Assembly (NCBI GenBank): GCA_038496445.1 | Contig: JALMLS010000334.1 | Span: 1-64,000 of the forward strand | From: Trichosphaerium sp. ATCC 40318 | Lineage: Eukaryota; Discosea; Flabellinia; Trichosidae | DNA: 64,000 nucleotides | Direction of reading: 5' to 3' | Shown: piece by piece, positions 9,777 through 22,779 of the stretch | Position numbering within the stretch: position 1 is the stretch's first letter | Layout of the letters: each line of letters opens with the position of its first letter | Program-made: the position numbers and the translations under genes | Notes under the pieces: generated by a model | Told to the model about the DNA's origin: nothing | Seen by the model: only the letters and a program-made list of their open reading frames with translations | The model's database searches: none

Positions 9777-10964
9777 ATGAGCGATTTTGCGCGTCTTGTT
9801 AGCGGTGCAACCGCTGGTCTGGTTGCAAATGTCGTAATGCATCCCTTGGGTGCGATTTGAACGCACGGCTTGACCGCTAACAACGTTTTGTAGATACTGT
9901 AAAGGCGCAAACGCAATTCGCGAACATAGGTACACAATCATCGCCCTGAACGCTTGAATACCTATTTTACACACTAATCATCTATTAGACACACGTCATA
10001 GTACTATCCGTACCCGTGTTACCACAATTCTCCGCCAAGACGGTTTACGCGGGTTTTACAAAGGATTTGGAACTGGTACGTTATCCTGTCGTAGTGTAAT
10101 AACGCCGAATAAGTTTTATTATCTACAATCCCTTCAACTGGCCTATACTTTCTCTCTTATGGAAGGTACCACTATAATATAGCGCCACAGTTATATTAAC
10201 GAATGTTTATTAGGCTGAAGACTTATTTTGGAACGTCACCTCTTGGACTTGGTCTAGCGGGCTTAGGCGCGCAATGTATAGCAGGTACACAAGAAATCTT
10301 CTTCAAATAACGTTAATCCGTGACAGGCCTCATTTTTTGTCCACGTGATATTTTGAAGGAGCGTATGCAAACCAACGTGTTTAATGGAAACGCTTGGAGA
10401 CTTTCTAAACATATATTCGAAACAGAAGGGATAGGTGGGTTTTATAGAGGTTATTGGGCAACAACTGTACTTTGGGGACCATACGCTGCCATTTATTTTA
10501 ACATTTATGAACACTTAAAGATGAATTTTGGTAATCCGGGACAAAACTCTATTGTAAGCCTTTCAATGTTTGGCGTTATTGCTGCAGGTATAGCTGGAGT
10601 TATAACAAATCCTATTGATGTCATAAAGTTAAACTTTCAGGTGTGTATCGTCTCAAAGATTGAACAAGCGGTTAACTTAGTATTTATTAGGTTTTAACAA
10701 AAACTGACGGTTCATCAAATAGTGCTTTTAAAGTTGGTACGAATTGACTCTTTTTTTTATTCTCTATTGTTTTGCTGATTGTCTGTCAAAGCTACAAAAC
10801 TGTGGAGACAACATGGTATCAATTTCTTCTTTAGAGGATCAATTGCACGTGTTTTATGGATAGCACCAAGAACTGCTATATCTTTTGCAATTTGTAAGTT
10901 ATCCGCACTTTTATTTGTTTAACCTAACGCAATACTAGTTGAAAAAGTAATGGAGACATGGTAG
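9777..10964 (+). CDS. Mitochondrial carrier (SLC25) family transporter
   Basis: Nine short exons give a protein of about 290 aa with the three repeats of the mitochondrial carrier family. The signature P-x-D/E-x-x-K/R appears in repeat 1 as PLDTVKAQTQ, in repeat 2 as PRDILKERMQT and in repeat 3 as PIDVIKLNFQ. The G-x-x-x-F-Y-x-G pattern follows them (GLRGFYKGFGT, GIGGFYRGYWAT, GINFFFRGSIARV). It starts MSDFARLVSGATAGLVANVV and ends ISFAIFEKVMETW. Exons read: 9777-9849, 9894-9929, 9989-10075, 10114-10165, 10214-10284, 10327-10640, 10691-10736, then two more to 10964. It should sit in the inner mitochondrial membrane and exchange a small metabolite. Contact-point residues were not resolved, so the substrate is unknown. 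Confidence 0.88.
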
Positions 10965-11243
10965 CACGCATAGTGAATCTTTGTACAACAACCACTAAAC
11001 ACTAGATTTTTAAACAAACAAAATATGCCCAAAAATACACCCCTGAACGATTCCTATCAATGTAAAATATTCCCCCCCTTTGTACAGTGTAAAATAAATA
11101 CTGTCTTGTTACTGTAACGACCTGTATCTCGGTGACTCTGATTAATCTCACAACCCGACGGAGAAGATTAAGTCCGACTTGCCTTTTTTCCGTTCAGTCA
11201 GATTTTTTGACACTTTAGAGGGAATGCTGTGAAAGGTGCCAAC

Positions 11244-14200
11244 ATGATAAACGCTCAACTACAGGTCGAGTTTAGAGAGCTATCAGTGGAATCAAGAAAG
11301 AGACAAACAGAAATTAAAGATGTACGCTTTAGGGTTACTTGTTTTTGAGCAGTTACACTCTAAATACGGTTTTTAGGCGTCAGAGCAGGCAATACAGAGG
11401 TTACGAGCCATAGATAAGCAGTACAAAGAACGAGGGCTTCAAAGTGCAGGTACAAGATACATAAAGTGTAAAACTAATACAAGAATAGCCACAGCTAAGA
11501 GTGAAGAGATTTTGCGACCTTTAATTCTTGCTGTCGAATCAGGCGTACCAAAACTTGCACACATCGCTGTGGGTATTATTTTCAGGCTCATATCGCACTC
11601 CGCACTACACCCGGTACATACTAAAATGTCTACGTTGCGCACAGTTGGTGACGTTACACTACACAAGCTACATGCTGTCATAAAATCGCTTGACGTGTTC
11701 AACCACTATTTAATCCAAAAAATCCTTTGCGCGAGCTCGAACCAAGCGTCGTCGCTCAAAAACTGAGATAAAACGCCTAGCGTTATTTTTACAAAGCGTT
11801 GTTTTAAAAAAAGCTTTCAAAAAAATGCGACAACATAATTTCTTGTTTTTACTTACTACCCTCTAGAACAATGTAGGTAGAATTGTAAAGCTAATGGCGG
11901 ACTATTTACCCTCAGCATCTGAAGAAGTTCAAATAAAAATTCTACAAACGTCTGTGGCTATTCTATCATTGCCTACATTACCTCTACATAACGAAGAATT
12001 ATGCAAGGTATGTGTCATCTTATTCCTATGGTTTTAAAAAGTTGTGTCACTATTTACTTTTTTTTTCTTTTCTTTTTTTTCTGCGTTTTACTGACACAAG
12101 AACAAAGGCTCTTTGTATTCTATTCGCACTTCATAATTCCAATCGAGTACGAATACATCATCCAGCAAGCGCTAGCTTGCGCCAAGTCATTGGAATGTTG
12201 TTTGATCGTACAGATTCGTTTAAAAAGAAGAGACAATCTGATAGTAAAGCAGCTTATGAATACAGCATGTGTTTGACAGATTTACAGCGACTACTTAAGG
12301 TGAGGATTCCTTTGTGTCACTGTGCCTATTATTAAGCAATACAAATAGGATATATGCTGTCTCGCAGAAGGTCAACCTACTGATTGGTTACCAGTACATG
12401 TAAACAAACATGAAAAGATAAAAAATTGTTGATGTTTTGTTTAAGGACATGGAAAAGACTTTTGCTCTTGAACTTCTTGAAGAGACTATAGATAATAATG
12501 TAGCGCTATTTGTGGAGGTACATTATAATAACATTTCTTGGATTAGTAGCACAATGTATTGATTTATGTTAGACACCTGAATTATTGCGTATAATGACGG
12601 AACGTGTAAATATCACGGTTATTAAGATTTTACGTGAAAACAAAACATTTGAATTTACAATTCGTGTTTTACGTATCATCTCAAGCTTAGTATGCAATTA
12701 TACAAGCGTATTGGTACGTTCTCATTGATTTATAGTACATAATGATTACTAAAATATTATCTTCGTAGCTTAAAGAAAATGAAGTTTTACTTGCAAGAAT
12801 TGTTTCTCTTTTGGATATTGATTATCAAAGGTATGGATTGATCCTGTTGTTCGCGAATCCTTTGATTTACAAACTCATATTATAGGTGGCACCATGTAGC
12901 TGTATTAGAGACACTAAGAGAGCTATTAAAACGACCAGAGCTTCTACTGTAAGCTTTTATTTTTCACCTTTCTTTATGGTCTTTTAACAACATAGTACTC
13001 ACGTTGTTTAGTATTCTCTACGAAAACTATGATGCCAAGGAAGGTGCAATGCAATTATTTGATAAAATGGTGAATGCATTAGGAAGGTAAAGTTTGGGTT
13101 ATTGATCACGTGATTTTTTATTTCTAACACGTGACTGATTTTGATAGATTTGTTCAACACATGTTCAATTGGGATACTACAGCATTTGTTTTGCAACCAC
13201 AACTATTAAAAGCGCGATTGTACGGAAATATACTTGAGTACTTCGATTAGGTGACATTTTATAAGGTTGGATACTCAAGGAGGTGCTCCAGGTGATGTAC
13301 CTTTGAAAAATCTCGTTAGCGCAGCACAAGGTGGTTTGGTAGCTGTAGTGGAGTCAATTGGGTGCGAAGAGTTATTTTTCGCAATCACTTGGACTTGTTG
13401 TTAATAAGTTTTTATAGCACTCTCGGTACTGGTTCTGGTGTACCTGGTGATATTGGTGATCTTCCAAAATCTCATAATGTCGCTAAATTGATGGCTACAT
13501 CTGCTTGGCCAAGGTACTGACACCAAATAAATGTACTGCTTTTTGTACTCACCATGTCTGTTTAGCGTACTTGCTGCTTTAAGCTTGATGTTGTCTAAAA
13601 CAGAAGATGAAGAGTTTACGCAATCAATCTTAAATTCGTATCAATCGTTTATCAACACGTGCGGTACTCTCGATCTGGGTACACCACGTGATGCGTTCTT
13701 AACGTCTATGACAAAGTACGAACCAAGAAAAAAAGAAGGATAGCAGTACTTACCCATGAATCATAGGTTTGCAATTACCAAAGATGTATCAACAAAGAAC
13801 TTGTTAGCTTTGAAAACAATCCTTAATATTGCACATTGTATGGGTGGTATTCTAAAAGAGTCATGGCCTATCGTATTAGAAGCATTACATGGTCTACACG
13901 TGTATTTGAATACATTTAAAAAGGTACAATTTTTTATGTTGATATTTCAGCGTTTTTTTAGCTTTTGTGCTTACACCTTTGGCTTGATTTCTTGGTTGGG
14001 TGTTTTTGTTTTTACAAAACCTCCGTTAAATTTTTTACGCGTTCGCCAATATGTTCGTTAACAGTGGAATATAGGCTTCAAATCAAGGCAATGATGGACT
14101 ATCGCAAGAAATGTTGATACCTTCAGAAGATGTTAATATTTTGGCTTCTGCACTTGGTTCTTTATTCCATAGGTCATCTTATATTAGTGATGAAGCTATA

Positions 14201-17200
14201 CTTCACCTAGTAAGAGAACTTGCAGTTTTCTCACACCAAAAGGTTATTGATTTACCATCAATCGCTGATGAGCAATACGTCAAGGTATGCGTTTTTCTTC
14301 ATATCTTTTGGCGTGTAGCAAAGAAATATATGTTTTCCTGAGTGTAGATATTATGCACGTGTTGTTTGAGAATGCTGTGATTTATCTCTGTTATTTGAAA
14401 GTAGCAGCACGTGTTTTTTCTTTTTAGTTATTTTATTTTCTCGACAAGAAGTTGACCTTTTTTTTTGTTTAGACACAGAGTCTCTTTGGTTTGCAGAAAT
14501 TAACCGATCTCATGCGTGCTAATATGCATCGATTACATCTCATATGGAAACCAGCTGCTCGTCATATTGTGAATATTATATGTACACACGAGGTATGTTT
14601 TGTGGAAAAATCTAGTATGGACTTTCCGGTTTTTTTTCAAGTTTTTGTCTTGAAAGCAACCATGTTTAACTGTGATTTAGAACCCGTATATGAGACAACA
14701 TGGTATAAAAATGTTGTGCTCCGTAATTGAGGATGGTATAACACATAGATCAAAGAACTTGAACAACAAAGAACTGGTAGATATGCAAGTACTATACTTT
14801 GAGACTTTTGAAGAACTTGCAGCCTCTGAGTATAGTGATGTCAAAGAATCATCATTCGAAGCAATATACAATATTCTCGAAAGTGCAGGAGAGGTACTAA
14901 AATGAATTTAAGAACATAGGCATAACATCAGCTCTTCACCAAGACGAGTTTTTAAACAAAGTACTAAACGCTAAAAATAGACCATAACAAAAGGATGGAA
15001 GCAACTTCTTCAAATTTTAATGGGTGTGGCAGTCAACAATGATGCATTAGCTGTTCCTATTGCGTTCAAGAGTATAAGGATAATCTGTTCAGAGTTTTTA
15101 ACGTTTCTACCGATTGGTACACGCGAACTTTAAACATACCATGTTTTTTTTCTTTTTTTTTTTTGAAATACTTCATTCTGCTCACAATAAGTTTCATAGA
15201 GTGTCTTGATCAATGTATAATGGCAATTGGTCGTTATGGTAAACCTATAGCAGATATAAATATCAGTTGTGCTGCTATTGAGCTTTTATGGAATATGGCA
15301 GATTTTGTTGCAAAGGAGTCACCTAAAATTGAAAAACAAACAACTCTTATAAGTATTAACGAAGAACCTCTTGTACGGTTTGTTTTTCGTTTTATCTTTT
15401 TTTTCCTCTATTTGATCTTTTTGTTAACTTTTCTCGCCTCCTTAGGTGTCTATTTTGTGGATATCTCTTTTCTCTTCCCTACGTGTCCTCGCAGTTGCTG
15501 ATAGAAATGAAATAAGACATGCTGCACTTCACACACTTGTAAAGACTTTAGCTACTTATGGAGACACTCTTAAACCAAACGCTTGGGTTCTTACATGGAA
15601 CACAGTATTGTTCCCTGTTCTAGGAGAGATTTGCCGTAAAACAGCGGCTGCAGCAACTGAAGCAAGTCAAGCAAAGGTACGTCACTACTTTGGTTTTTTT
15701 TATTGTATTGTTTTATAAAGTGCATGATTCATTTCGTTCCTAGGGTGGTGATAGGCTTATAGTGCATTATTCACGTGACTCTCCAAAGAAGCAATGGAGT
15801 GAGACAAATGTTATAGCGTTATCAGGAGCTGTACGCGTTTTTAAAGTTGGTTTCCCTCTTCTTCAGAAATTATCCGATTTTGAAGAGATTTGGACAAGAC
15901 TGGTTGCTCTTGTTGTTGAATACTCTAAAATGGGTACCAGAGAGGTATGTGCTGCGTATAAACAACTATCAAACATATCTTTTGGTAACACGTGTACTTT
16001 ATCTAGATTGACCTTGCAAGTATCGCTTCAATCAAGGAGCTCATACTGACAAGATACGGTAATGATAATTTCCCAAGACCTCTTTGGGTTGCTGTTTGGG
16101 ATGCTATGAAAGTAATATCAGGTCGTCTTGGTGCTCCTCAAGAAGGAAAATCAAGATCACGTGTTTTATCAGCGCTTGTATGTCAAAAAGAGAGTTTTTC
16201 TTTAACTTAACTTAAACTTCACTCTCTTGCTTAACTCATTTGTTTCTTTACAGGTTGTCTCTTTAACAGAGATTTTTTCAAAACTTCAGCGCGATTTAAC
16301 AGAAGAAGATGTTCTTGCAATGATGTCAATTCTACGTCCTATTCCGCTTAATCCAGTTGAATTTATTGGTGATGATTTATCGCTTCTACAACGTTCTTGT
16401 ATGGAATTGATTCAGCGTATACTGAACGAAAAACAAGCTGTTCCAGTGATAGCTGATACGTTATTGTATTTTATTGAACAAGTACGAAAGCTTTTACATA
16501 ATATTTAATCACTTCTTGCAAAGCGTCAACCCTCAACTCGTTTCTGAAAAAAATACTTTATTTTCGAATCACTTTTGTCACTTTATAAAAATTATACGAT
16601 TTGCTTGCAACCCACCTTGGCGTTTTTCATTGCTATGGCCAGCTTTATAATTTGTTTTTACAATGTTCTTATTGTTTATTTCTAACCTTTTGATAGAGTA
16701 TTGGTATATCAGATGTAGTAGAGAGCTATCACTCACTTCGTGTGTCTGTTGGACACTTACCTTTAGCTGAAAAGTCTACAAGTTTATTAGACGTTATTTG
16801 GACTGAGCATGCCACAGATGAACAACGTATTCAAATGTTCCCTCGTCTTGTAAAGGTAAAAAAAGCCCCAAAACATGCTTCATTATCAAACATCATTCTA
16901 ATACTCTTTGTTTAGGTGCTTGGTGCGGGAGCTTTAGTAAAGTTTACGAACTACAATTCAAATCTATGGGCTTTATCTTTACAAACATTATCTACAACAG
17001 TGCGTAATGGAGTACCATTATTACTGGGCAATAAGAGTACGTGTCAACTAAAGTTAAAAACTGCAGTTTGGGGGTTTTTTTTGAATTTACTGTTGCTTGC
17101 TATGGTTACTGTTCTTCTTTTTCAGCCACTAGTTAATGAGTTTTCGTTTAGGAGATAGTGCTACAATAGTGTTAAAAGACATTCAAAGGACTGTAAGTAG

Positions 17201-18077
17201 ATGATCATTTCAAAGATTATGTTTTCTAAGAATTCATTCTAGGCAGCTCAATTCATCCTTACAGAGCCTCCTGTTGACTCCTTACATGATAGATCATTAA
17301 AAGAGAGGGATGAGGATCAAGAGAGAAGGTTGATGGAGATATTAAGAGTAGACGTTATTCAGAATTCAAAGAAACATAAGGAGATAGGAAGAGAAGCTAT
17401 TTCTTTACTTGTTGAAGCTACAAAGAAACTTGAGAGGGATAAATTGGTTACAGCTTCTTTAACCCAGTTATTTTTACTTGCTGCTATGGCAACAAACCCA
17501 GATTGTACGCATCTAATTACGTAATTTTTGACAGTGGCGGACAGAATCACTCAATTTTGTTTTTTGTGGCAATAATCCTATTCGTATTTTTTTCTCGTTT
17601 TTTTTTTCATTTGTCAGCTTGCTTGTTCGATTTTTTTTGTTTTTTTTTGTTATGGCCATACTCAATTACTTATGTTATTTTTTATTAGCACCTTATTCAT
17701 CGAACTTTGAAACAGCGAAAGTGGTTGTACCTTTTTTATTGACAAGATGCAAAGAAATTATCAAGAAATTTATTATAGATGATAAGCAATCTGGTTCACT
17801 ACCTCTTCCAAGTTACAGACTTACAGAGATTACATTTATACTAGAGAAGCTTAAAAACTTTCAAATACCACCACAAGTAGTAACTAGTAGTGATAAGAGC
17901 TTAAAGAATGTTGAAAAGTATTTTCATGTTTCAGAAGGAAGAGCGCACTTGTTGTCTTTGTTCCCACTCATGGTCGATTTGATTGCTGTTAAGGAAGATA
18001 ATATTAAGAAACTTTTACAAGAGACATTCCATGTTGTTGCTAGAGAGCTTGGACTTGAAGAAAAACCTCGGACATAA
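11244..18077 (+). CDS. MON2: MON2-like Golgi/endosome trafficking scaffold
   Basis: A very long gene (about 6.8 kb, some 30 introns, about 1,600 aa; the family is around 1,600-1,700 aa). The N-terminus (MINAQLQVEFRELSVESRKR) followed by IQRLRAIDKQYKERG matches the start of the DCB region of MON2 and large Arf-GEFs. The next exons are ILRPLILAVESGVPKLAHIA, then TLHKLHAVIKSLDVFNHYLI. Helical ARM/HEAT-like repeats fill the rest. No Sec7 catalytic motif is present, which distinguishes MON2 from BIG/GBF proteins. The C-terminal exon has FLLTRCKEIIKKFIIDD then SLPLPSYRLTEITFILEKL, the family's conserved tail. MON2 works with Dopey and a flippase on Golgi and endosomal membranes. The individual exon joins were only partly checked. 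Confidence 0.85.
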
Positions 18078-18517
18078 AGAAAAATAAAAAGCAAAAAAAA
18101 AACCCCAAGAAAGTATTGTAGAAAAGATAAAAAAAAGTAAAATACCCTGTTAAGTGTACATTTAGCTTCTAGCACATCGCAATTACAAAGTATACGTGCT
18201 GTTACCTGATAACTTAACAAACGTTTCGAGCTATTATTGGCGCAATTCTAACATACAGTGCCTAATTTTGTACACATGGAATGAACGAATAAGACTTTGA
18301 GCTTGGCTTGCATCACTTACAATGAAACATTCCACGTGATAAGCAACGGTTGGAAGGAATCTGCCCTAAGTGTAAACAAATAGTGCCACACTCAAAGGTT
18401 ACACTAACCTTTGTAAAACTGACTTATGTGAATCAACAGCTGTTCTGCACTGGTCAAGGTTATTGAAATTGTGTTTATTGAATACTCTATGAGATATCTG
18501 CCAAGTACATTCTACGC
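18078..18517. other. Intergenic, convergent 3' ends
   Basis: About 440 bp between the end of MON2 (+) and the end of the coiled-coil copy B (-). It contains A-rich runs just after the MON2 stop and one CACGTGAT motif near 18333. No coding pattern or RNA gene was seen. Confidence 0.5.
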
Positions 18518-19446
18518 TTAAATGGTAGCAAGCGCTACTTTGATGCCTTCCAACTCCTTATTCATGAGATGAATCATGATAATAGCCGACTGATCTGGCT
18601 CGAAGGTTGATTTCATTTCATCCATGATTGCCTTACGAGTTTTCTTCATATCCTTTCTTTCATCCTTGATTTTTCCAAGAATCGTTTCTGTTGCCTTCTT
18701 GTCATCCTTATCGTCCGCTTTTTTAAGTGACTCGATTAAAGGTTCCATACGAGCGCGTCCTTGGTTTTGCTTAGTAGTAATAAACTAAGGCAGAAATTAG
18801 TTGTTGACGTTAAAGAAAAGAAAAAGCGTACCTTCAAGAAATTGTCTTTCTTCTTCTTTTGCTTGTCCTTAAGTTTTAATTCAGGCTCAACGTCTTCAAT
18901 CGCTTTTGCCATCGCTGCAACAGGTGCCAAGTCATCGTTTTCTTTGATTTGCTCGCCAAGGTGAATGAGTAGAGTTGCCTATACAACACGTGTCAATCAA
19001 GTTATAAGAGATGGATTGATGGGATATGTTTGACTAAAAAAAGATACGTACGCGTTGTTTGACAGTGAGCATGTCTGCAATCTTATCTAATGTTTTCTCC
19101 TTACGAGAGTCTTCAGCCTAAAAATAACATAAGGTTTTCAAGAATTTGTAATCTTTGTGATAGCGCACCTCCATGAATTTGTCAAGTTCGACTTTCTTCT
19201 TTAGTAACTTTACATGCCATGCCATTTTCTTGGCAGTAGATATAGCTTTAACCTCTACAGATAGGTGTAAGTAACAACAAACCAAAACACAAACCGAATG
19301 ATACCTTCAAGTATCTTAACAGCTTCTGGTAGATTTTTTTCAGCGTCCTTTAGAGCAGCTTTTAGCACGACATTGATTTTAGCCTTTTGATCATCAGTGA
19401 CTTCGGCTTTGTCTGCTGCGTTTCTGAGAGGTGTAAGGATATCCAT
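18518..19446 (-). CDS. Lys-rich coiled-coil protein, copy B (intact)
   Basis: Five exons on the minus strand give about 235 aa. It starts MDILTPLRNAADKAEVTDDQ. Exon 2 is VKAISTAKKMAWHVKLLKKK onwards, exon 3 AEDSRKEKTLDKIADMLTVK, exon 4 ATLLIHLGEQIKENDDLAPV then a KDKQKKKKDNFLK segment. The last exon runs from about 18770 with KATETILGKIKDERKDMKKT, ending GIKVALATI and TAA. The protein is strongly helical, with Lys/Glu heptads and no membrane segment, and no known domain was recognised. It is the intact partner of the frameshifted copy at 4596-5512, inverted and 14 kb away. The promoter region is shared, so expression is probably similar. Function unknown. Confidence 0.7.
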
Positions 19447-19585
19447 TTTTTGCTTTTGTTGAGTTGTTGTTGAGTTGTTGTTTTAAGGATTGATGTTGTT
19501 GAATAATGAATGATCAGTCTCTTATTTTTTTATCAAATTTATTTTTATAAATACAAACTGTTTCCCCGTTTCCAAACAATTTGCC
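19447..19585 (-). repeat. 5' flank shared with copy A (4460-4595)
   Basis: Reverse complement of the leader of copy A with only small differences, including an extra CAACAACT unit before the ATG. It marks the limit of the duplicated segment; beyond about 19590 the two flanks diverge. Confidence 0.7.
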
Positions 19586-19589
19586 CGAG

Positions 19590-20445
19590 CCTTCAAATGA
19601 CCTCTATAGCGCCTAATAAAAGTGAGAACCACTAAAACAAGCCTCAACAGCAAAGCTGTAGTATTTTGGTGACAAAAAACTGCTAAAAATTACGTCAACG
19701 CATAAAATCGCAATATGAAGTCATATGCGGCTGTTAATACAATTCGATACCTAAATTTTCATAAGACCATGCCAAACGTAAAAAAAACCAATCGACTGTT
19801 ATTATTTTTGGTTCACTGAACCCTACGACAATGCAAAATTTTGCTGGCGACTGTCGAATCCAAGTGGTACTTTAATGTGGTAGTTGGTCGGAAATAGTTC
19901 GTTGTACAATCTAAAACTGAAGTGCTTACACAGGGATGCTTGTCTTTATTTTCTATCAATCCAAGCGTTGGAATTACTTCACAATAAGTATCTAAAATAG
20001 AACAATGCTCGGGTGAAAACAAAGTAGGTGGCTTGTTCCATAGGTGACTTTAAACCCTTGGACCAAGGGCTAGCAGTGACACGTCGCAATAAATTAAAAA
20101 AAGTGGCTACTCTAATGCATTAACACTATTGACAGTACCCAGCTTTGTTGTGGTGGAACATGTTCCCTTTCTCTAACTATTTCATAAGTACCTCATATTA
20201 TATCCTTCTTTTTAACGCAATACAATTGCATCATGTTTCTTACACGTTGAGATACAACAATTTTTGGTCCAAAAAAGTAATGTTTCATGGCTAGCAACAC
20301 TCGAAAACACGCGAATTTGTTGACATGAAATTAATCAATTATCAGAAATGCTTGCGCCATTGCATGTACGGATAGATAACAATAAAATGAGAACTTGTTG
20401 TCAAATGGGGTTGTTGTTGCTTAGTACATATTGGTATTCAGATGT
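19590..20445. other. Intergenic, no gene seen
   Basis: About 850 bp between the divergently placed leader of copy B and the 3' end of the dermatopontin-like gene. The only open frame (69 codons, minus, near 19813-20022) has no splice context or recognisable motif. It may hold the promoter of copy B. Confidence 0.4.
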
Positions 20446-21208
20446 TTACACACACTCAAGACGAGCGCACTCCATACGCCAAATTCTGTCAGGACCTCTG
20501 TTGAAAAAAAGTTAAAATATGAAAATATGAACATGTTTCTTACCCATAGACAGTTCTAAACCCGACAATGTACGGTGTGTCAGGAGGGCAGTCAATATTT
20601 CCTTGGCCATCGAATCCAGGTACAATATTAAAAACATCTAAAAGCCCATTAGCAACGAACAAAACAAAAGCAAATAATGTACTCACTTAACCAAACATTG
20701 TCAAAAGTATTACAAGTCAGAGCAGCATGCGTTCTTATAAAGGTAAGAAAAAAGTCTCAAGCATAAACCTATAGTCTTAAATTACCTGCAACGAGTCCTG
20801 AACGATCTATCATTAGCAGCATTTATCCAATTTGATCCAGAGATTCCTTGCACGAGGTTACAAACAACAAAGTAAGTGTATCATACTATCAAATGCGTAG
20901 CCATTTGGGCACTGTATAAGGAAATCGCTTCCTAAGGCAGTCACGTCGAAAGTTGATGCACCTGCGAGGACAATACTGTCTTCACATCTCCAACGAAATC
21001 TTCGCGGTAAACCGAAGGCTACAGTGCGAACACCTGTTAGAGCACCTGTAGCGCATTCTCTTGTCCATCCAGGGTTAGCAGGTGTAGCTGCGGGTGGCAT
21101 AGATGGTACAATGGCAGCCAAACATCTGGTAGCGGTTAATATACTAAGAGTGAACAGAGTCGCTTACATTGATAAGAAGAGTGAGAAAAAGAGGATCTGT
21201 TGTGTCAT
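20446..21208 (-). CDS. Dermatopontin-like secreted protein
   Basis: Six exons give about 190 aa. A signal peptide (MTQQILFFSLFLSICLAA) is split by the first intron. Three repeats then follow the dermatopontin pattern of a Cys-x-x-G start, a G/I-x-R/S turn, and D-R-x-W/F-x-x-x-C: ECATGALTGVRTVAF with RRFRWRCEDS; QCPNGYAFDRISGS with NDRSFRTRC; DCPPDTPYIVGFRTVYG with PDRIWRMEC. It ends RLECV. Dermatopontins are small extracellular proteins stabilised by loops between these cysteines and bind matrix or carbohydrate. The gene is divergent from another secreted Cys-rich gene (start 21693), so the 484-bp gap probably holds both promoters. Confidence 0.7.
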
Positions 21209-21692
21209 CAAAGTTGTTTTCGTACTTTGACTTTTTTCTTCTCACGTCGAGAAATCATGAAATGATGTCTATAACTGAACAATTTCACATGAATACAAGA
21301 AGCAAAAAGCTTCAACGCTATGAGGGTAGGTAATACAACACTTAAATATAAACGTAGAATTACGCTTCCGAACCATTTATGTTTTCTATGAAAACACGTG
21401 CTGTTTTTTCAAACGCTGTATGAATAAACACCACGTATTTACATTTGTACCATAATTTCCATTCACTATCGCCTTTTTGTAAAGCTAGTATACGTAGTGG
21501 TCTTGATGGCAGGAATGGTACTTTATTGCAAGTTGCAATACTGATAATATCAAACTCTACCAGCTACACCTCAGGGCGTAATGACAACTTCATTTTTGCT
21601 CTTTCAGCTAATATTTTTGTTAAGTAAAATATTGTAAAGCGCATGAATTCAAAGATCAGTAAAAACAACACTTCTTCTGACTCCAAACCGCA
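21209..21692. promoter_or_regulatory. Shared upstream region of two secreted-protein genes
   Basis: 484 bp between divergent starts at 21208 (-) and 21693 (+). It contains one CACGTG motif (near 21396). The 60-codon frame inside (21445-21627) looks like chance. Regulatory content is inferred from position only. Confidence 0.3.
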
Positions 21693-22628
21693 ATGAAATC
21701 GTACCTGTTATTGACTATTTTGTCTTCATACGTTATCCTTGTATCCTGCAATGTACGTTTAGTACTACAATTAATGTTGACCTAATTTTGAGCAGTGCTC
21801 TTGCTTGAATTTGTTTGGTAAATGTATTCTAGAACAAGACAGATGTCCTCCTGGTACTCAACCATCATGTACTAATATCAATGGAAACTGTGATTGTGAA
21901 TGTGTTGAGCCGCCAACAGCTCCTCCGCCAACGCCAACACCTCTTGATTGCGACCAACCTATGCTTTCGGATAGATTTTCTGCTTCAGACTGTAGCCAAG
22001 GAACCGCGTACTTAGAAGCTTGTACAGAAGCCAGGGACGACTGTGACCAAAAGTGTACAGATGCTGGATATATTACATCTCAACATCATTCATGCAGTGC
22101 AACAACAGAAGACTACAACCTTCCATGCTGTAGAAATGGAAGATTCTATGATGTGTCTGTAAAAGCGGCTTGTTGTTGTTGTAATGTAAGTGCTCCTTCA
22201 GCACCTACAACTCCTGTTGATCCAGTATGTACAAGACACTAGTCTATTGTTTGTTAATAGCATAGTTGACTACTATCTAGCCTTGCTGTGAATATGATGC
22301 TGACACTAATTCATGTATCGATAATTCTTGTAGCAGTAGATCCCCATCAACAACTCTACCAACAACATGCGCTAGAGTCACTGTATTGAACGAAGAAGAC
22401 GGTACGCTGCAAGACCTTTGAAATAATATATTCATACCAATTTTAGACACAACAAGCACAAGATGTCTTTGTCAAGTTGCTACACAACCTAGTAGTTTAT
22501 GTGGAGTGTATTGTGGAGATCAGACTCAATGCGAAAACTACTTGAATGGAATTGGAATTTTTGATGTACTAGGATGTGTTAGTGCAGAAAACAATACTTG
22601 TATTTGTTCAATATGTGGTAGCGAATAA
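21693..22628 (+). CDS. Secreted Cys/Pro-rich protein
   Basis: Four exons: 21693-21752, 21796-22224, then exons from about 22281 and about 22447 to the TAA at 22626-22628; all phases fit. A signal peptide (MKSYLLLTILSSYVILVSCN) precedes about 230 residues with some 35 cysteines in clusters such as CSCLNLFGKC, NCDCEC, DCDQKC and AACCCCN. These are separated by Pro/Thr linkers (PPTAPPPTPTP, SAPTTPVDP). No known Cys-rich domain (EGF, granulin, TIL) fits cleanly. The final exon (RCLCQVATQPSSLCG...) is again Cys-rich. Likely a secreted wall, coat or matrix protein. It is divergently paired with the dermatopontin-like gene, and the pair may be co-expressed. Confidence 0.7.
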
Positions 22629-22779
22629 TAGGTGAAAACGTGACAGTAAGTATTGTACTACAATGGATAAGAACAACCGTTATAAATACATTTATTGTAA
22701 AGAGCACGGTATGGTAAATATCTTAGTTATGAAGGCACTACAAGCCGCCCTGTCCTCACTTATACGCCACTTGTTAAAA

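Noticed and set aside
9734-9974. Two overlapping minus-strand frames near the carrier start
   Set aside because: They lie antisense to carrier exons 1-2, whose PLDTVK signature and splice sites are clear on the plus strand.
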